This document shows, in pieces, positions 44,762-52,886 of a stretch of DNA of 64,000 nucleotides. The stretch is taken from contig NZ_JAUZQD010000002.1 in NCBI RefSeq assembly GCF_030709675.1, positions 372,001 to 436,000 of the forward strand, written 5' to 3'. This DNA is from Symbioplanes lichenis. Lineage in GTDB: Bacteria > Actinomycetota > Actinomycetes > Mycobacteriales > Micromonosporaceae. A program made the position numbers and the translations under genes. Positions within the stretch are counted from its first letter, which is position 1. Every line of letters begins with the position of its first letter. The notes under the pieces were generated by a model. That model was given only the letters and a program-made list of their open reading frames with translations, was not told the DNA's origin and made no database searches.

Positions 44762-44832
44762 CTGTCGATGGGAAGTCTGCCAGGTCTTGACCGCGACCCA
44801 TCGACAGGAGTTGGCTGCCTGGTACAGCCAAC
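44762..44832. promoter_or_regulatory. Two perfect inverted repeats in the hydrolase-sedolisin divergent region
   Basis: First pair: CTGTCGATGGG (44762-44772) and CCCATCGACAG (44797-44807), 11 bp with a 24-nt gap. Second pair: GTTGGCTG (44810-44817) and CAGCCAAC (44825-44832), 8 bp with a 7-nt loop. The first looks like two half-sites for a regulator serving both genes. The second could be an RNA hairpin in the sedolisin leader, 22 nt before its ATG. Confidence 0.6.
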
Positions 44833-44854
44833 TTGGCGACGGGAGACACGGACC

Positions 44855-46786
44855 ATGAGAAAACGGGTGATCGCGGCGCTCGCCGTGAGCACTGTGGTGC
44901 TGGGGGCGGCCACTCCCCTGCCGGCCTTCGCCGCCGACGGGCACGGGCGGCACACGCTGAGCGGCAGCAAGCCCCGCTGGCTGGGCGCGGCCCGGGACGC
45001 CGGTGCCCCCAAGGCCGCGGAGACGATCAGTTTCGGTCTGCTGCTCACGATGCGCGACGAGGCCGGGGCGCAGTCCACCCTGGCGCGGCTGTCCGACCCG
45101 GACAGTGCGAGCTACGGCAAGTGGCTGACCGGCGAGCAGTTCCGCGCCCGTCACGCCCCGGCGGCCTCGGACGTGCGCGCGGTCACGTCCTGGCTGGAAG
45201 GACAGGGCCTGCGCCTGCGCGGCACCGTGGCCGGCGGACTCTACGTCGAGGCGAGCGGCACGACGGCACAGGTGGACAAGACGTTCGGGACGACGGTGCG
45301 CGATTACACGTACCAGGGAAAGACCGTGCACGCGAACAGCACCGACCTGTCACTGCCCGCGGACGCGCCGGCGGTCATCTCCGGCATCGTCGGCATCGAC
45401 CAGGGCTCGGCGCTCAAGGAGCCCGGCGCCACGCTGCCCCCGCCCGGGGACGGCTTCCGCGCGGCGACGCCCTGCTCCGCCTCCTACGGTCAGAAGATCG
45501 CCACCACTCTCCCCAAGGCGCCCGACGGCCGCAAAGCACCCTACGTGACCTGCGGTTACACCCCCAGGCAATACCAGTCCGCGTACGGGATCAGCAGCGC
45601 GGTCAAGCAGGGGCACGACGGCCGCGGGGTGACCGTGGCCGTCACCGACGCGTACGCCTCGCCGACGATCGTGAACGACGTCCAGCGCTACAGCCGGGAC
45701 CACGGCCTGCCCGCCCTCAAGCGCGGCCAGTTCCGCCAGATCACGCCCGCCGCCGACGGATACGGCTACGTCGAGGAGTGCGACGCCGCCGGCTGGTACG
45801 GCGAGGAGACGCTCGACATCGAGGCCGTGCACGGCATGGCGCCCGGCGCGAACATCGTCTACGTCGGCGGCAGCGACTGCGTCACCGGACTCGACGAGGC
45901 GTGGGCCGAGACGATCGACAACCACGTGGCGGACATCATCACCAACTCGTGGGGCAGCGGCACCGACGACGTCGAGCTGCTCGGCGCGGAGGCCGTCCGC
46001 TTCTACGAGCAGTTCTCGCTCGAGGCCGCCCTGACCGGCATCACGGTCGACTTCTCCAGCGGTGACAGCGGCGACCAGACCGCCGGCGGCACCGACCTCG
46101 CGTCGAAATCGGTCAGCTTCCCGTCCGACCTGCCCTACGTGACCAGCGTCGGCGGCACGAGCGTCGGCATCAACGCGCAGGGCAAACGCACCTGGGAGTA
46201 CGGCTGGCAGAGCGCGTACCAGACGCTGACGAACGGGGCGTGGGGCCCGTCGGCGTACAGCTCCGGCGGAGGCGGCGGCACGAGCGTCCTCTTCGCGCAG
46301 CCCTGGTACCAGAAGGGCAAGGTGCCCGCGTCCGTGGCCACGTACTTCAGCGCCGCACCGGCCCGCGCCACCCCGGACATCGCCATGCCCGGCGACCCGA
46401 ACACCGGCTTCCGCGTCGGCCAGACCCAGCACTTCCCCGACGGCACCTACTACGACGAGTACCGCATCGGCGGCACCAGCCTCGCCTCCCCGCTGCTGGC
46501 CGGCGTGCAGGCGATCGCGAACCAGAAGGCGCACCACGCCCTGGGCTTCGTCAACCCGCTCTACTACCGGGCCCTGGGCACCCCGGCGCTCAGCGACGTG
46601 AAGGCGCCGCGCAAGCCGGTCTACCAGGCGCGGGCCAACTATGTGAACTCCGTCGACGCGTCCGAGGGGCGCACGTACATCCTGCAGCAGGTCGACGTCC
46701 AGACCACCACCATCCACACCACCCCCGGCTGGGACGCCGAGACCGGCGTCGGCACGCCCGGCCCGAAGTTCCTGTCCCTCCGCTGA
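44855..46786 (+). CDS. Secreted sedolisin-type serine-carboxyl peptidase (S53)
   Basis: 643 residues. Sec signal to about residue 27. The activation domain (TLARLSDPDSASYGKWLTGE to VSGIVGIDQG-like end) precedes the catalytic part, which has the Glu-Asp pair in YGEETLDIEAVHG, the oxyanion Asp in DFSSGDSGD and the Ser in IGGTSLASPLLAG. GWDAETGVGTP near the C terminus is the calcium site. Family members work at acid pH. All key residues are present. A strong hairpin follows the stop. Confidence 0.93.
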   Translation: MRKRVIAALAVSTVVLGAATPLPAFAADGHGRHTLSGSKPRWLGAARDAGAPKAAETISFGLLLTMRDEAGAQSTLARLSDPDSASYGKWLTGEQFRARHAPAASDVRAVTSWLEGQGLRLRGTVAGGLYVEASGTTAQVDKTFGTTVRDYTYQGKTVHANSTDLSLPADAPAVISGIVGIDQGSALKEPGATLPPPGDGFRAATPCSASYGQKIATTLPKAPDGRKAPYVTCGYTPRQYQSAYGISSAVKQGHDGRGVTVAVTDAYASPTIVNDVQRYSRDHGLPALKRGQFRQITPAADGYGYVEECDAAGWYGEETLDIEAVHGMAPGANIVYVGGSDCVTGLDEAWAETIDNHVADIITNSWGSGTDDVELLGAEAVRFYEQFSLEAALTGITVDFSSGDSGDQTAGGTDLASKSVSFPSDLPYVTSVGGTSVGINAQGKRTWEYGWQSAYQTLTNGAWGPSAYSSGGGGGTSVLFAQPWYQKGKVPASVATYFSAAPARATPDIAMPGDPNTGFRVGQTQHFPDGTYYDEYRIGGTSLASPLLAGVQAIANQKAHHALGFVNPLYYRALGTPALSDVKAPRKPVYQARANYVNSVDASEGRTYILQQVDVQTTTIHTTPGWDAETGVGTPGPKFLSLR

Positions 46787-46796
46787 GGCCGCTCGC

Positions 46797-46828
46797 GCCG
46801 CGTCCGGCCTTCCGGGGCCGGGCGCGGC
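46797..46828. terminator. Stem-loop terminator after the sedolisin gene
   Basis: GCCGCGTCCGGCC (46797-46809) and GGCCGGGCGCGGC (46816-46828) pair along 13 positions with one G-U, around TTCCGG. It starts 11 nt after the stop. Confidence 0.8.
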
Positions 46829-46856
46829 TCGCTACCGTGCGAGGCAGGAGGCCGTC

Positions 46857-47264
46857 ATGACCGTGCCCATCGAGGCCCCGCTCGCCCACCTCTCCCCCGC
46901 CGCCCAGCGCGCGCTCGTCCTGGCCCGCGCGGCCGCCGAGTCCCGCAACAGCCCGGTCGTCGACCGCGACCATCTCATGACCACGCTGCTGCGGGTGCGC
47001 AGCGGCCTGGCGGCGCGGGTGGCGGCTTCGCTGGGGGCCCGGACCCCTGATCTCGTACGCCACGAGGCCCGCCCGCCGTCCCACATCCCCTTCACCCCGG
47101 CCCTCCGCCAGGCGATCACCGACGCCGGAGCAGCCGCCCAGCAACGGGGCGCCGGCAGCATCGGCACCGTCCACCTCCTGCTCGGCGTCCTCCGCGGCGG
47201 CCCGCTCGCCGGCCTCACTCACGAAGCCGTCGAGGCCGCACTCACCGGCCGCCGGGGGCAGTGA
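46857..47264 (+). CDS. Clp N-domain (repeat domain) protein
   Basis: 135 residues made of one double Clp_N repeat: LSPAAQRALVLARAAAESRN with VDRDHLMTTLLRVRSG, then FTPALRQAITDAGAAAQQRG with IGTVHLLLGVLRGG. In ClpA/ClpC this domain binds adaptors and substrates; here no ATPase domain follows. It may act as an adaptor or decoy for a Clp machine. Confidence 0.85.
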   Translation: MTVPIEAPLAHLSPAAQRALVLARAAAESRNSPVVDRDHLMTTLLRVRSGLAARVAASLGARTPDLVRHEARPPSHIPFTPALRQAITDAGAAAQQRGAGSIGTVHLLLGVLRGGPLAGLTHEAVEAALTGRRGQ

Positions 47265-47274
47265 CCGGCACGGC

Positions 47275-47390
47275 GACCGACGCGGCCCGGGAGCGGTCGC
47301 CGTGAGACGGAGCAGGCCGACCATGGGCACCACCGCCACGGCGGCACCGGCCTGGAGCATCCGCCGCCGGCTCACCAAAGACATCGCCAT
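47275..47390 (-). pseudogene. Orphan twin-arginine signal sequence
   Basis: From ATG 47390 on the minus strand: MAMSLVSRRRMLQAGAAVAV followed by VPMVGLLRLTATAPG, a convincing Tat signal. After about 40 residues the frame continues only as antisense to the Clp-N gene, with no domain. The mature protein seems to have been lost. It begins 3 nt after the stop of the RNA-ligase-like gene, as part of the same leftward run. Confidence 0.45.
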
Positions 47391-47393
47391 ACT

Positions 47394-47927
47394 TCACTGC
47401 AGCGCCGCAACGCCCACCCTGTTCTGCCCGCCGGGAATCTCCACCACGTACGCCCGCTCCGCCCGCGCCGCGATCGGCAGCCCGAACCCCTCCACGACGC
47501 GGGCCACCCGCTCCCGATCGGCCACCCCCACGGCCAGCGTGCAGTGCGGCAGCAACACATCGGCCCGGTAGTAGTCCCCGATGCCCCGCACCAGCGGCTC
47601 CAGTACCCGGTCGGCCGCCCGGTGCAGCCCGAGGAGCCGCTCCGACGGAACCACCCCGAGGAAAGCCACCGCCTCGTCGGTCAGAAAGAACCCGAGCGGC
47701 GCCAGCGGCAACGGCAGCCCCGCCACCGACCCGAGCACCGGGGCCAGCGCGTCGGCCACCGCCTCCGGATCGCCGTCCGCATAGACCGAGAAGCTCACAT
47801 GCGGGTGATAGTCCGTCCCCGGAATCCCGCCCAGCGACTGAATCCCCGCCGCATCGAGCGCCGCCCAGATCTCCCGCACCCGCCGCTCGGCCTCGTCATC
47901 CAGAAACAACTCGATCGCGTACGGCAT
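47394..47927 (-). CDS. 2'-5' RNA ligase family (2H phosphoesterase-like) protein
   Basis: 177 residues from ATG 47927. Two HxT/S-type motifs are present: YHPHVSFSVYAD near residue 41 and LLPHCTLAVGVAD near 130. AIELFLDDEAERRVREIWAA opens the fold. Members hydrolyse cyclic phosphodiesters of nucleotides or ligate RNA. GGQNRVGVAALQ closes the chain. No RNA repair gene adjoins. Confidence 0.85.
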   Translation of the reverse strand: MPYAIELFLDDEAERRVREIWAALDAAGIQSLGGIPGTDYHPHVSFSVYADGDPEAVADALAPVLGSVAGLPLPLAPLGFFLTDEAVAFLGVVPSERLLGLHRAADRVLEPLVRGIGDYYRADVLLPHCTLAVGVADRERVARVVEGFGLPIAARAERAYVVEIPGGQNRVGVAALQ

Positions 47928-48104
47928 GAGCCCTCCCCCTCGTCCGGAACCGCGCACCGGCCCCCACCGGCCACCATGATCCGTCCGCCCGGCCCGTTCC
48001 GCGATCCGTTATTTCGCCGCCGCCGGGCCTCCGCCTCCGCGCAGGCGCAGCACTTCCGAGCCGCGACTCCACCCGACACCGGTGGACATCAGCCGACCGT
48101 GCCA

Positions 48105-48240
48105 ATGCGACGCGTGTTGTTTGTGCCGCCCAATTGCATTCGTCAACCATTTCGGGCGCATTTAGTGACCGTGGTTACTTCTGTGCCGGATCGTCTTTTC
48201 GATGCGACATGGCGGGGTGGGCGGGAGGACAATTTTCGGC
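48105..48240 (+). promoter_or_regulatory. Leader of the second paralogue copy
   Basis: Resembles 10867-11008 in the order of conserved words (TTGTTTG, TTGCATTC, GTGACCG, GATCGTC with TTTTCGATGCGAC, GGGAGGACAATTTTCGGC). It is AT-rich relative to its surroundings. 47928-48104 holds no gene I can support. Confidence 0.5.
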
Positions 48241-49317
48241 ATGGGACAGCTGGGGTTGTTCAGCCGGGCGCAGGTGGCCGGGATGCGTGATCGCACCCGG
48301 TCGCGGCGCTGGTGCCCGGAGCGTGAGCAGTTCCGGCGCGAGCACCAGGTGCGGCGCGACTGGGGCAAGTTCCGGATGCACACCCGGCGGCTGGCTGCGC
48401 TGCGGGCTCGCCGGGAGGGCTTCTGGGCGCCCGGCGCGGGTGGGCTTGGCGGAGTTCTTCCCGCTGAGCCGGTGCGCCCCCAGCCCCGGCCTGCTCCCGC
48501 ACCGCAACCCGCCGCACGGCCCGCTCCCGCGCCGCGACCTGCCGCACGAGCCGCTCCCCCGCCGCAACCCGCCGCACGGCCCGCTCCCACACCGCAACCC
48601 GCCGCACGGCCCACTCCCGCGCCGCACCCTGCCGCACGGGCCGCTGCGGCGCCACAGCCGGTTGCGCCGGTCACTTCGATTCCGAAGCGGACGGCCACAT
48701 CGCCGGTCCGGCCTGCGCGCGCCGAGCCATTCGCGCCGGCGCCAATTGCTTCCACCTCGCCACCGGCCGCTTCTCCCCCACCGCCGGCCGCTTTTCCCTC
48801 GCCGCCATCACGTCTCGCCTCCCCGCAGTGCGGTTCGGGGCTGGGCGGCCACACGGTGCAGCGGCATCTCACTCGCGTCGCCGTGCGCGACCAGCGCTCG
48901 GCTGCGGCTGCGTTGCCGGTGGCTTCCGGCTTGTCGACGGCCGCTTTCACCGTGTCGCGAGCAGTTTCGCTTCGCCGTGTGCCAATTGCATCGTGCCGCC
49001 CGCAAGTACCCACGCATGGCCGTCGCGTGGAAAGCTCGGGCCGGCCGTCGACAGTGCGGATGGCCCCGGCGAGCGGGATCGCGTGTGGCTCACCGACGAA
49101 GCCGGCGAGGACGGCGAGGACGGCGAGAGCGGCGAGGACGGCGAGGACGGCGAGAGCGGCTCGCGCGCTTTCGCCGGGCTCGCAGCCGTCACCGGCTCTC
49201 GTGATTACCACCGGGCATCGCGGCCCCCGACCGCCGATCGGCCCCACCGGAACAGGCTGGCCCGGTCGACCGGGTGGGCGCGGGTCACATCTCGGGGTGG
49301 CGTCTCGTCCAGGGGGC
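48241..49317 (+). CDS. Paralogous Pro/Ala-rich protein, copy 2 (3' end uncertain)
   Basis: From ATG 48241 the basic head (MGQLGLFSRAQVAGMRDRTR, SRRWCPEREQFRREHQVRRD) is nearly that of the gene at 11009. A Pro/Ala linker of six 10-residue repeats, then a Pro/Ser segment with PIASTSPPAAS follow. From about residue 200 the character changes to Arg/Ser-rich sequence of doubtful coding value. No in-frame stop occurs before 49756-49758, so the frame runs directly into the next gene (ATG 49318). Either the protein is fused to that membrane protein or a frameshift has removed its own stop. Unknown family; no signal peptide. Confidence 0.5.
48490..48669 (+). repeat. Six 30-bp tandem repeats (10-residue Pro/Ala unit)
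   Basis: Units of 30 bp encode PAPAPQPAAR-like decapeptides. The first five are close copies and the sixth has drifted. They form the linker of the second paralogue copy. Confidence 0.9.
49104..49157 (+). repeat. Six 9-bp repeats arranged as two 27-bp units
   Basis: The units are GGCGAGGAC twice, then GGCGAGAGC, and the triplet is repeated. Depending on frame they encode Thr-Ala-Arg, Gly-Glu-Asp or (minus strand) Ser/Pro runs. They lie in the uncertain 3' part of the second paralogue copy. Confidence 0.85.
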
Positions 49318-49758
49318 ATGAAACGTGTGATTCTTGCGGTGCTGGCCGGGCTGGGCGCCGCGGTGGGCGTGTGGGCGGCGGGCTTTCCCACGTCGTTCTA
49401 CGGGGACTTTCCGGTGCCGGGCTGGCGGTGGGTGGCGCTGCTCGGGCCGTACAACGAGCATCTGGTCCGGGATGTCGGTGCCTTCTACCTCGGGCTGACC
49501 GCGCTCACCGTGGCGGCGTGGCGACGGCCGTCGGCTGATCTGGTGCGGGCCACCGGGGCGGCGTGGCTGACCTTCAGTGCCGTGCACTTCGTGTGGCACG
49601 TGCTGCATCTGGGCGTCTTCTCCACCGCGCAGGCCGTGGGGAACGTGGTCGCGCTGGCCGTACCCCTGGTCTTGCCTGTCCTGCTCTTGATCCCGCGGAG
49701 AAGGGAGTCAGACCGCCGCGGTGAGGAGGCGCTCGACGCGGTCGGCCACCGCCAGTAG
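49318..49758 (+). CDS. Small integral membrane protein, hypothetical
   Basis: 146 residues from ATG 49318. It opens MKRVILAVLAGLGAAVGVWA and has four hydrophobic segments, with GPYNEHLVRDVGAFYLGLTA and FSAVHFVWHVLHLG between them. His and aromatic residues in helices are typical of a widespread actinobacterial family without known function. Its 3' end overlaps the convergent HD-domain gene by 51 bp, so its last 17 residues are doubtful or genuinely overlapping. Confidence 0.75.
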   Translation: MKRVILAVLAGLGAAVGVWAAGFPTSFYGDFPVPGWRWVALLGPYNEHLVRDVGAFYLGLTALTVAAWRRPSADLVRATGAAWLTFSAVHFVWHVLHLGVFSTAQAVGNVVALAVPLVLPVLLLIPRRRESDRRGEEALDAVGHRQ

Positions 49759-50265
49759 GTAGGGGCCGCGCAGGTGGTCGACCTTGGCGTTCCAGGAGCC
49801 GGGGCCGTGGCGCAGGAGCATTTCGTCGTGGCGGGCGGCCGCGGTGACGCGTTCGCCCGTCGGGCCCACGGTCTGGTCGGCGTAGGTGAGGGCGTCGGAG
49901 AGCGCGTCCTCGTCGAAACGGTAGACGGCCAGGCGCTCGGCGAGGCCGCGGGCGGCGGCGACGAAGCGGGCGCCGGAGTGGTGGGCGACCATCGCGGCGA
50001 CCGACAGCGGCCAGCCGCGGCCGGCGAGGTGGTCGGCGCCGTCGAGGGGGTGGAAGCCGCTGCCGGCGATCGGGGCGGCGTAGCCGATGTCGTGGAGCCA
50101 GGCGGCGGCCACGAGGACGTCGGGGTCGAGGTCGAGGCGCACGGCCAGCTCGCCGGCGCGCTCGGCGACCCCGGCGGTGTGGCGCCAGCGGTTGCCCATG
50201 GCGCCGATCAGCCCGTACGCGGTCTCGCGCGCCGCCGTGACGAACGCATCCGTCCGAACCGTCAT
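49708..50265 (-). CDS. HD-domain phosphohydrolase-like protein
   Basis: 185 residues from ATG 50265. The HD motif reads VAAAWLHDIGYAAPIAGSGF with flanking His in RHTAGVAERAG and MVAHHSGARF, the metal ligands of the superfamily. DEDALSDALTYADQTVGPTG supplies the last Asp. Likely a nucleotide phosphohydrolase of unknown substrate. The longer frame to 50502 adds only random-looking sequence. Confidence 0.85.
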   Translation of the reverse strand: MTVRTDAFVTAARETAYGLIGAMGNRWRHTAGVAERAGELAVRLDLDPDVLVAAAWLHDIGYAAPIAGSGFHPLDGADHLAGRGWPLSVAAMVAHHSGARFVAAARGLAERLAVYRFDEDALSDALTYADQTVGPTGERVTAAARHDEMLLRHGPGSWNAKVDHLRGPYLLAVADRVERLLTAAV

Positions 50266-50398
50266 GGTCGAATCGTGGTCCTCGCAGGTGAACAGCCGCT
50301 TAACGAGGCTTGTCCCGGGCCTGAATGCGGCCGGGGGCCAGACCATTTCCTCCGAACGGCCGGAAACGGACATACGATCTTCTTTTTCCCGTCGCCGA

Positions 50399-50465
50399 GT
50401 GCATATGCACGTGCAGCAGAGCTTGCATCTGCTTGCCAACGTGATGATGCTGGGTGCTGCATCAC
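50399..50465. promoter_or_regulatory. Palindrome and stem-loop upstream of the 83-aa gene
   Basis: GTGCATATGCAC (50399-50410) is a perfect 12-bp palindrome. GTGATGATGC and GCTGCATCAC (50441-50465) form an 8-of-10 stem around TGGGT, 26 nt before the ATG at 50492. The region is AT-rich for this genome. It may hold the promoters of both divergent genes and an operator. Confidence 0.45.
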
Positions 50466-50491
50466 GCAGCGTCACCAGGGGTGGAGGACGA

Positions 50492-50743
50492 ATGGAACGC
50501 AATCGGGGCCCGCTCGGGCCGGTCAGCAGTTTCCCGGAGACGGACTACCGGTTCGGCGTCGGCACGCTGCGCATGCGCGTCGAGCGCATCGACTGGCAGC
50601 GGCCCCTGCGCTACGACGACGAGACCTGGTACGAGGTGGTGGGCATGGAGGTCACCGCCGACGGGCGCGACGTCGGGCGCCGCCAGACTCTCGTGCGCGC
50701 GCGCAGCCTGGCCGCGCTGCGTGGCAACACGCCACGCCACTGA
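50492..50743 (+). CDS. Hypothetical protein, 83 aa
   Basis: A GGTGGAGGACGA box precedes the ATG, among the best ribosome-binding sites in the window. The protein is soluble and beta-rich (YRFGVGTLRMRVERIDWQRP, ETWYEVVGMEVTADGRDVGR). It ends RRQTLVRARSLAALRGNTPRH. No family recognised. Confidence 0.7.
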   Translation: MERNRGPLGPVSSFPETDYRFGVGTLRMRVERIDWQRPLRYDDETWYEVVGMEVTADGRDVGRRQTLVRARSLAALRGNTPRH

Positions 50744-50761
50744 CACGGTACGTTGACGATC

Positions 50762-51643
50762 ATGAGCGTACGTTTCGGATTGTTCGTCCCGCAGGGCTGG
50801 AAGATGGACCTGGTCGAGATCGCCGACCCGGTCGAGCAGTACGAGGCGATGACCGCGGTCGCCCGCCTCGCCGACGCGGGCCCGTGGGACTCCGTCTGGG
50901 TCTACGACCACTTCCACACGGTCCCCGAGCCGACGATGAACTCGGTCTTCGAGGCGTGGACGGTCAGCGCCACCCTGGCCCGCGACACCACCCGGGTCAA
51001 CATCGGCCAGATGGTCGGCTGCAACGGCTACCGCCAGCCCTCCCTCTACGCCAAGATCGCGTCCACCGTCGACGTGGCCAGCAACGGCCGGCTCTACGCG
51101 GGGCTCGGGGCCGGCTGGTACGAGCACGAGTGGAAGGCGTACGGCTACGAGTGGAAGGACGTCCCCCAGCGGATGGGCGAGTTCCGCGAGGCCGTGCAGA
51201 TCGTGCACAAGATGTGGACCGAGGACCGGCCGGTGTTCGAGGGCCGGCACTACCGCATCGACGGCCCGATCAACGAGCCCAAGGGCGTGCGCAAGCCGCA
51301 CCCGTCGTTCTGGCTGGGCGGCGGCGGCGAGAAGGTGACGCTCAAGCTCGTCGCCCAGTACGCCAACGGCTGCAACGTCGGCAACGGCGACCCGGAGATC
51401 ATCCGCCACAAGCTCGGCGTGCTGAAGAACCACTGCGACGCCGCGGGCCGCGACTACGCGAGCATCGCCAAGTCGACCAGCCTCGAGCTCGACCTGTCGT
51501 GGTCGTCCGCGCAGACGATCGCCAAGGTGGAGCAGCTGGCCGAGGCCGGCGCCGACTACGTGATCGTGTACGTGCCCCGCGTCGCGTACGACCACGAGCC
51601 CGCGCAGCGCCTCGCCGCGGAGGTCATCCCGCAGTTCGCGTGA
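50762..51643 (+). CDS. LLM-class F420-dependent oxidoreductase
   Basis: 293 residues from ATG 50762. The luciferase-like barrel is evident: RFGLFVPQGWKMDLVEIADP, DSVWVYDHFHTVPEPTMNSV, INIG-type strand NIGQMVGCNGYRQPSLYAKI and DVASNGRLYAGLGAGWYEHE. FWLGGGGEKVTLKLVAQYAN closes the cofactor site. It should use F420H2 or FMN on an unknown substrate. Its end overlaps the convergent acyltransferase gene by 20 bp. Confidence 0.88.
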   Translation: MSVRFGLFVPQGWKMDLVEIADPVEQYEAMTAVARLADAGPWDSVWVYDHFHTVPEPTMNSVFEAWTVSATLARDTTRVNIGQMVGCNGYRQPSLYAKIASTVDVASNGRLYAGLGAGWYEHEWKAYGYEWKDVPQRMGEFREAVQIVHKMWTEDRPVFEGRHYRIDGPINEPKGVRKPHPSFWLGGGGEKVTLKLVAQYANGCNVGNGDPEIIRHKLGVLKNHCDAAGRDYASIAKSTSLELDLSWSSAQTIAKVEQLAEAGADYVIVYVPRVAYDHEPAQRLAAEVIPQFA

Positions 51644-52766
51644 GCTGCCTCCGGGCGGCGACCGCCGGTGCCGCGTGCCGGGCGCGCGGCACCGGCCACG
51701 GGCGCAGCCGGGGCGTACGCCGGGCCGCCAGGTCCTCCACCCAGCCCAGCCCGAGCACCGCCGCGACCAGCAGGCTCAGCGCGATCACCGAGAAGACCAG
51801 GTAGATCGCCACGCCTTGGCGCAGCCCCCACAGCTCGAGCCGGTCGCCGATCAGGATCGCCACGGTGATGGCGACGTTGTGCCACAGATAGATGGTCACC
51901 GCGCGGTTGTTGAGCGCGGCCACCAGCCGCCTGACCAGCGGCATCCGGGTCAGCCAGGCCATCGGCGGGCTCACCCGCAGCAGCGCCAGCACGAAGCCCA
52001 TCGAGTAGACGGCGTGCGCGAGCGGGAACGGCACGAGGTCCAGCCCCCACGGCCCCGGGTGGGAGACCACCCAGAAGAGCCCGAAAACCATGCACACCCC
52101 GGCGAGTACGCCCACCAGCGCGGGCCGCATCCGCCGCAGGTCCCCGTCGCGGTGCGCGAACCCGAGCGCCCAGCACGGCAGGAAGGTCAGCACGTACCCG
52201 GCCGTGCTGACCGCCGCGTTCCCGGTGACCAGCGGCTCGTTGTGCAGCAGGGCCAGCGCGACCAGCGGCAGCACGATCGTCAGCACACGCTGCCGGCGAT
52301 AGAGACGCAGCAGCAGGGGCGAGAGCAGGACGAACCAGAGGTACGCGGCCAGGTACCACAGCACGCCGGCGCCCTCGGCCGCCACGTCGCCGCCGCCGTG
52401 GCTGGCGGGCGGCTGGGCCAGCGGCACGGCCCACAGCAGCAGGGAGGGCCACGCCGGCCGGTGCACCCAGTCGGTGACGAGCATGAGGGGCACCAGGATC
52501 AGGCCCATGACCCAGAGAGCGGGCAGGAGTCGGCGGACGCGGCCCTTGATGACCGTACGGCCGGCCGAGCGCCCGAGCGAGCTCGCCATGAGCGAACCGC
52601 CCAGGGCGAACATCACGCCCATCGACGGGAAGACCAGGGCGAGCACGGCGTAGTGGAAGGCGTGGTACGCCACGACCCGAACGATGGCAACGGCACGCAG
52701 AGTATCGAAATACCCGTCACGGCCCGGGGCTTTCGCGGCTGGCACGCTCGTCACCAGCACCTCCAC
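51624..52766 (-). CDS. Acyltransferase 3 family membrane protein
   Basis: 380 residues with about ten helices. The conserved opening GYFDTLRAVAIVRVVAYHAF carries the usual R...H pair, and GSLMASSLGRSAGRTVIKGR with VRRLLPALWVMGLI follow. NNRAVTIYLWHNVAITVAIL is the late conserved block. Such enzymes transfer acyl groups to sugars, lipids or macrolides in the membrane. The tail after residue 345 is Arg/Ala-rich. Confidence 0.88.
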   Translation of the reverse strand: MEVLVTSVPAAKAPGRDGYFDTLRAVAIVRVVAYHAFHYAVLALVFPSMGVMFALGGSLMASSLGRSAGRTVIKGRVRRLLPALWVMGLILVPLMLVTDWVHRPAWPSLLLWAVPLAQPPASHGGGDVAAEGAGVLWYLAAYLWFVLLSPLLLRLYRRQRVLTIVLPLVALALLHNEPLVTGNAAVSTAGYVLTFLPCWALGFAHRDGDLRRMRPALVGVLAGVCMVFGLFWVVSHPGPWGLDLVPFPLAHAVYSMGFVLALLRVSPPMAWLTRMPLVRRLVAALNNRAVTIYLWHNVAITVAILIGDRLELWGLRQGVAIYLVFSVIALSLLVAAVLGLGWVEDLAARRTPRLRPWPVPRARHAAPAVAARRQLTRTAG

Positions 52767-52886
52767 ATGATCGACACAGTTTCACCAAACTCACCGAAGG
52801 TAATCGATCATGGGAGCGCGCCGGTCGGCCGAACGGGTGGAACCGCCACGCGGAAAGGTCAGCCCGCCCGGGGCTACGCTCGCCCG

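Noticed and set aside
48490-48669. Possible CRISPR array
   Set aside because: The 30-bp units are directly adjacent with no spacers and are in frame as codons for a Pro/Ala linker.
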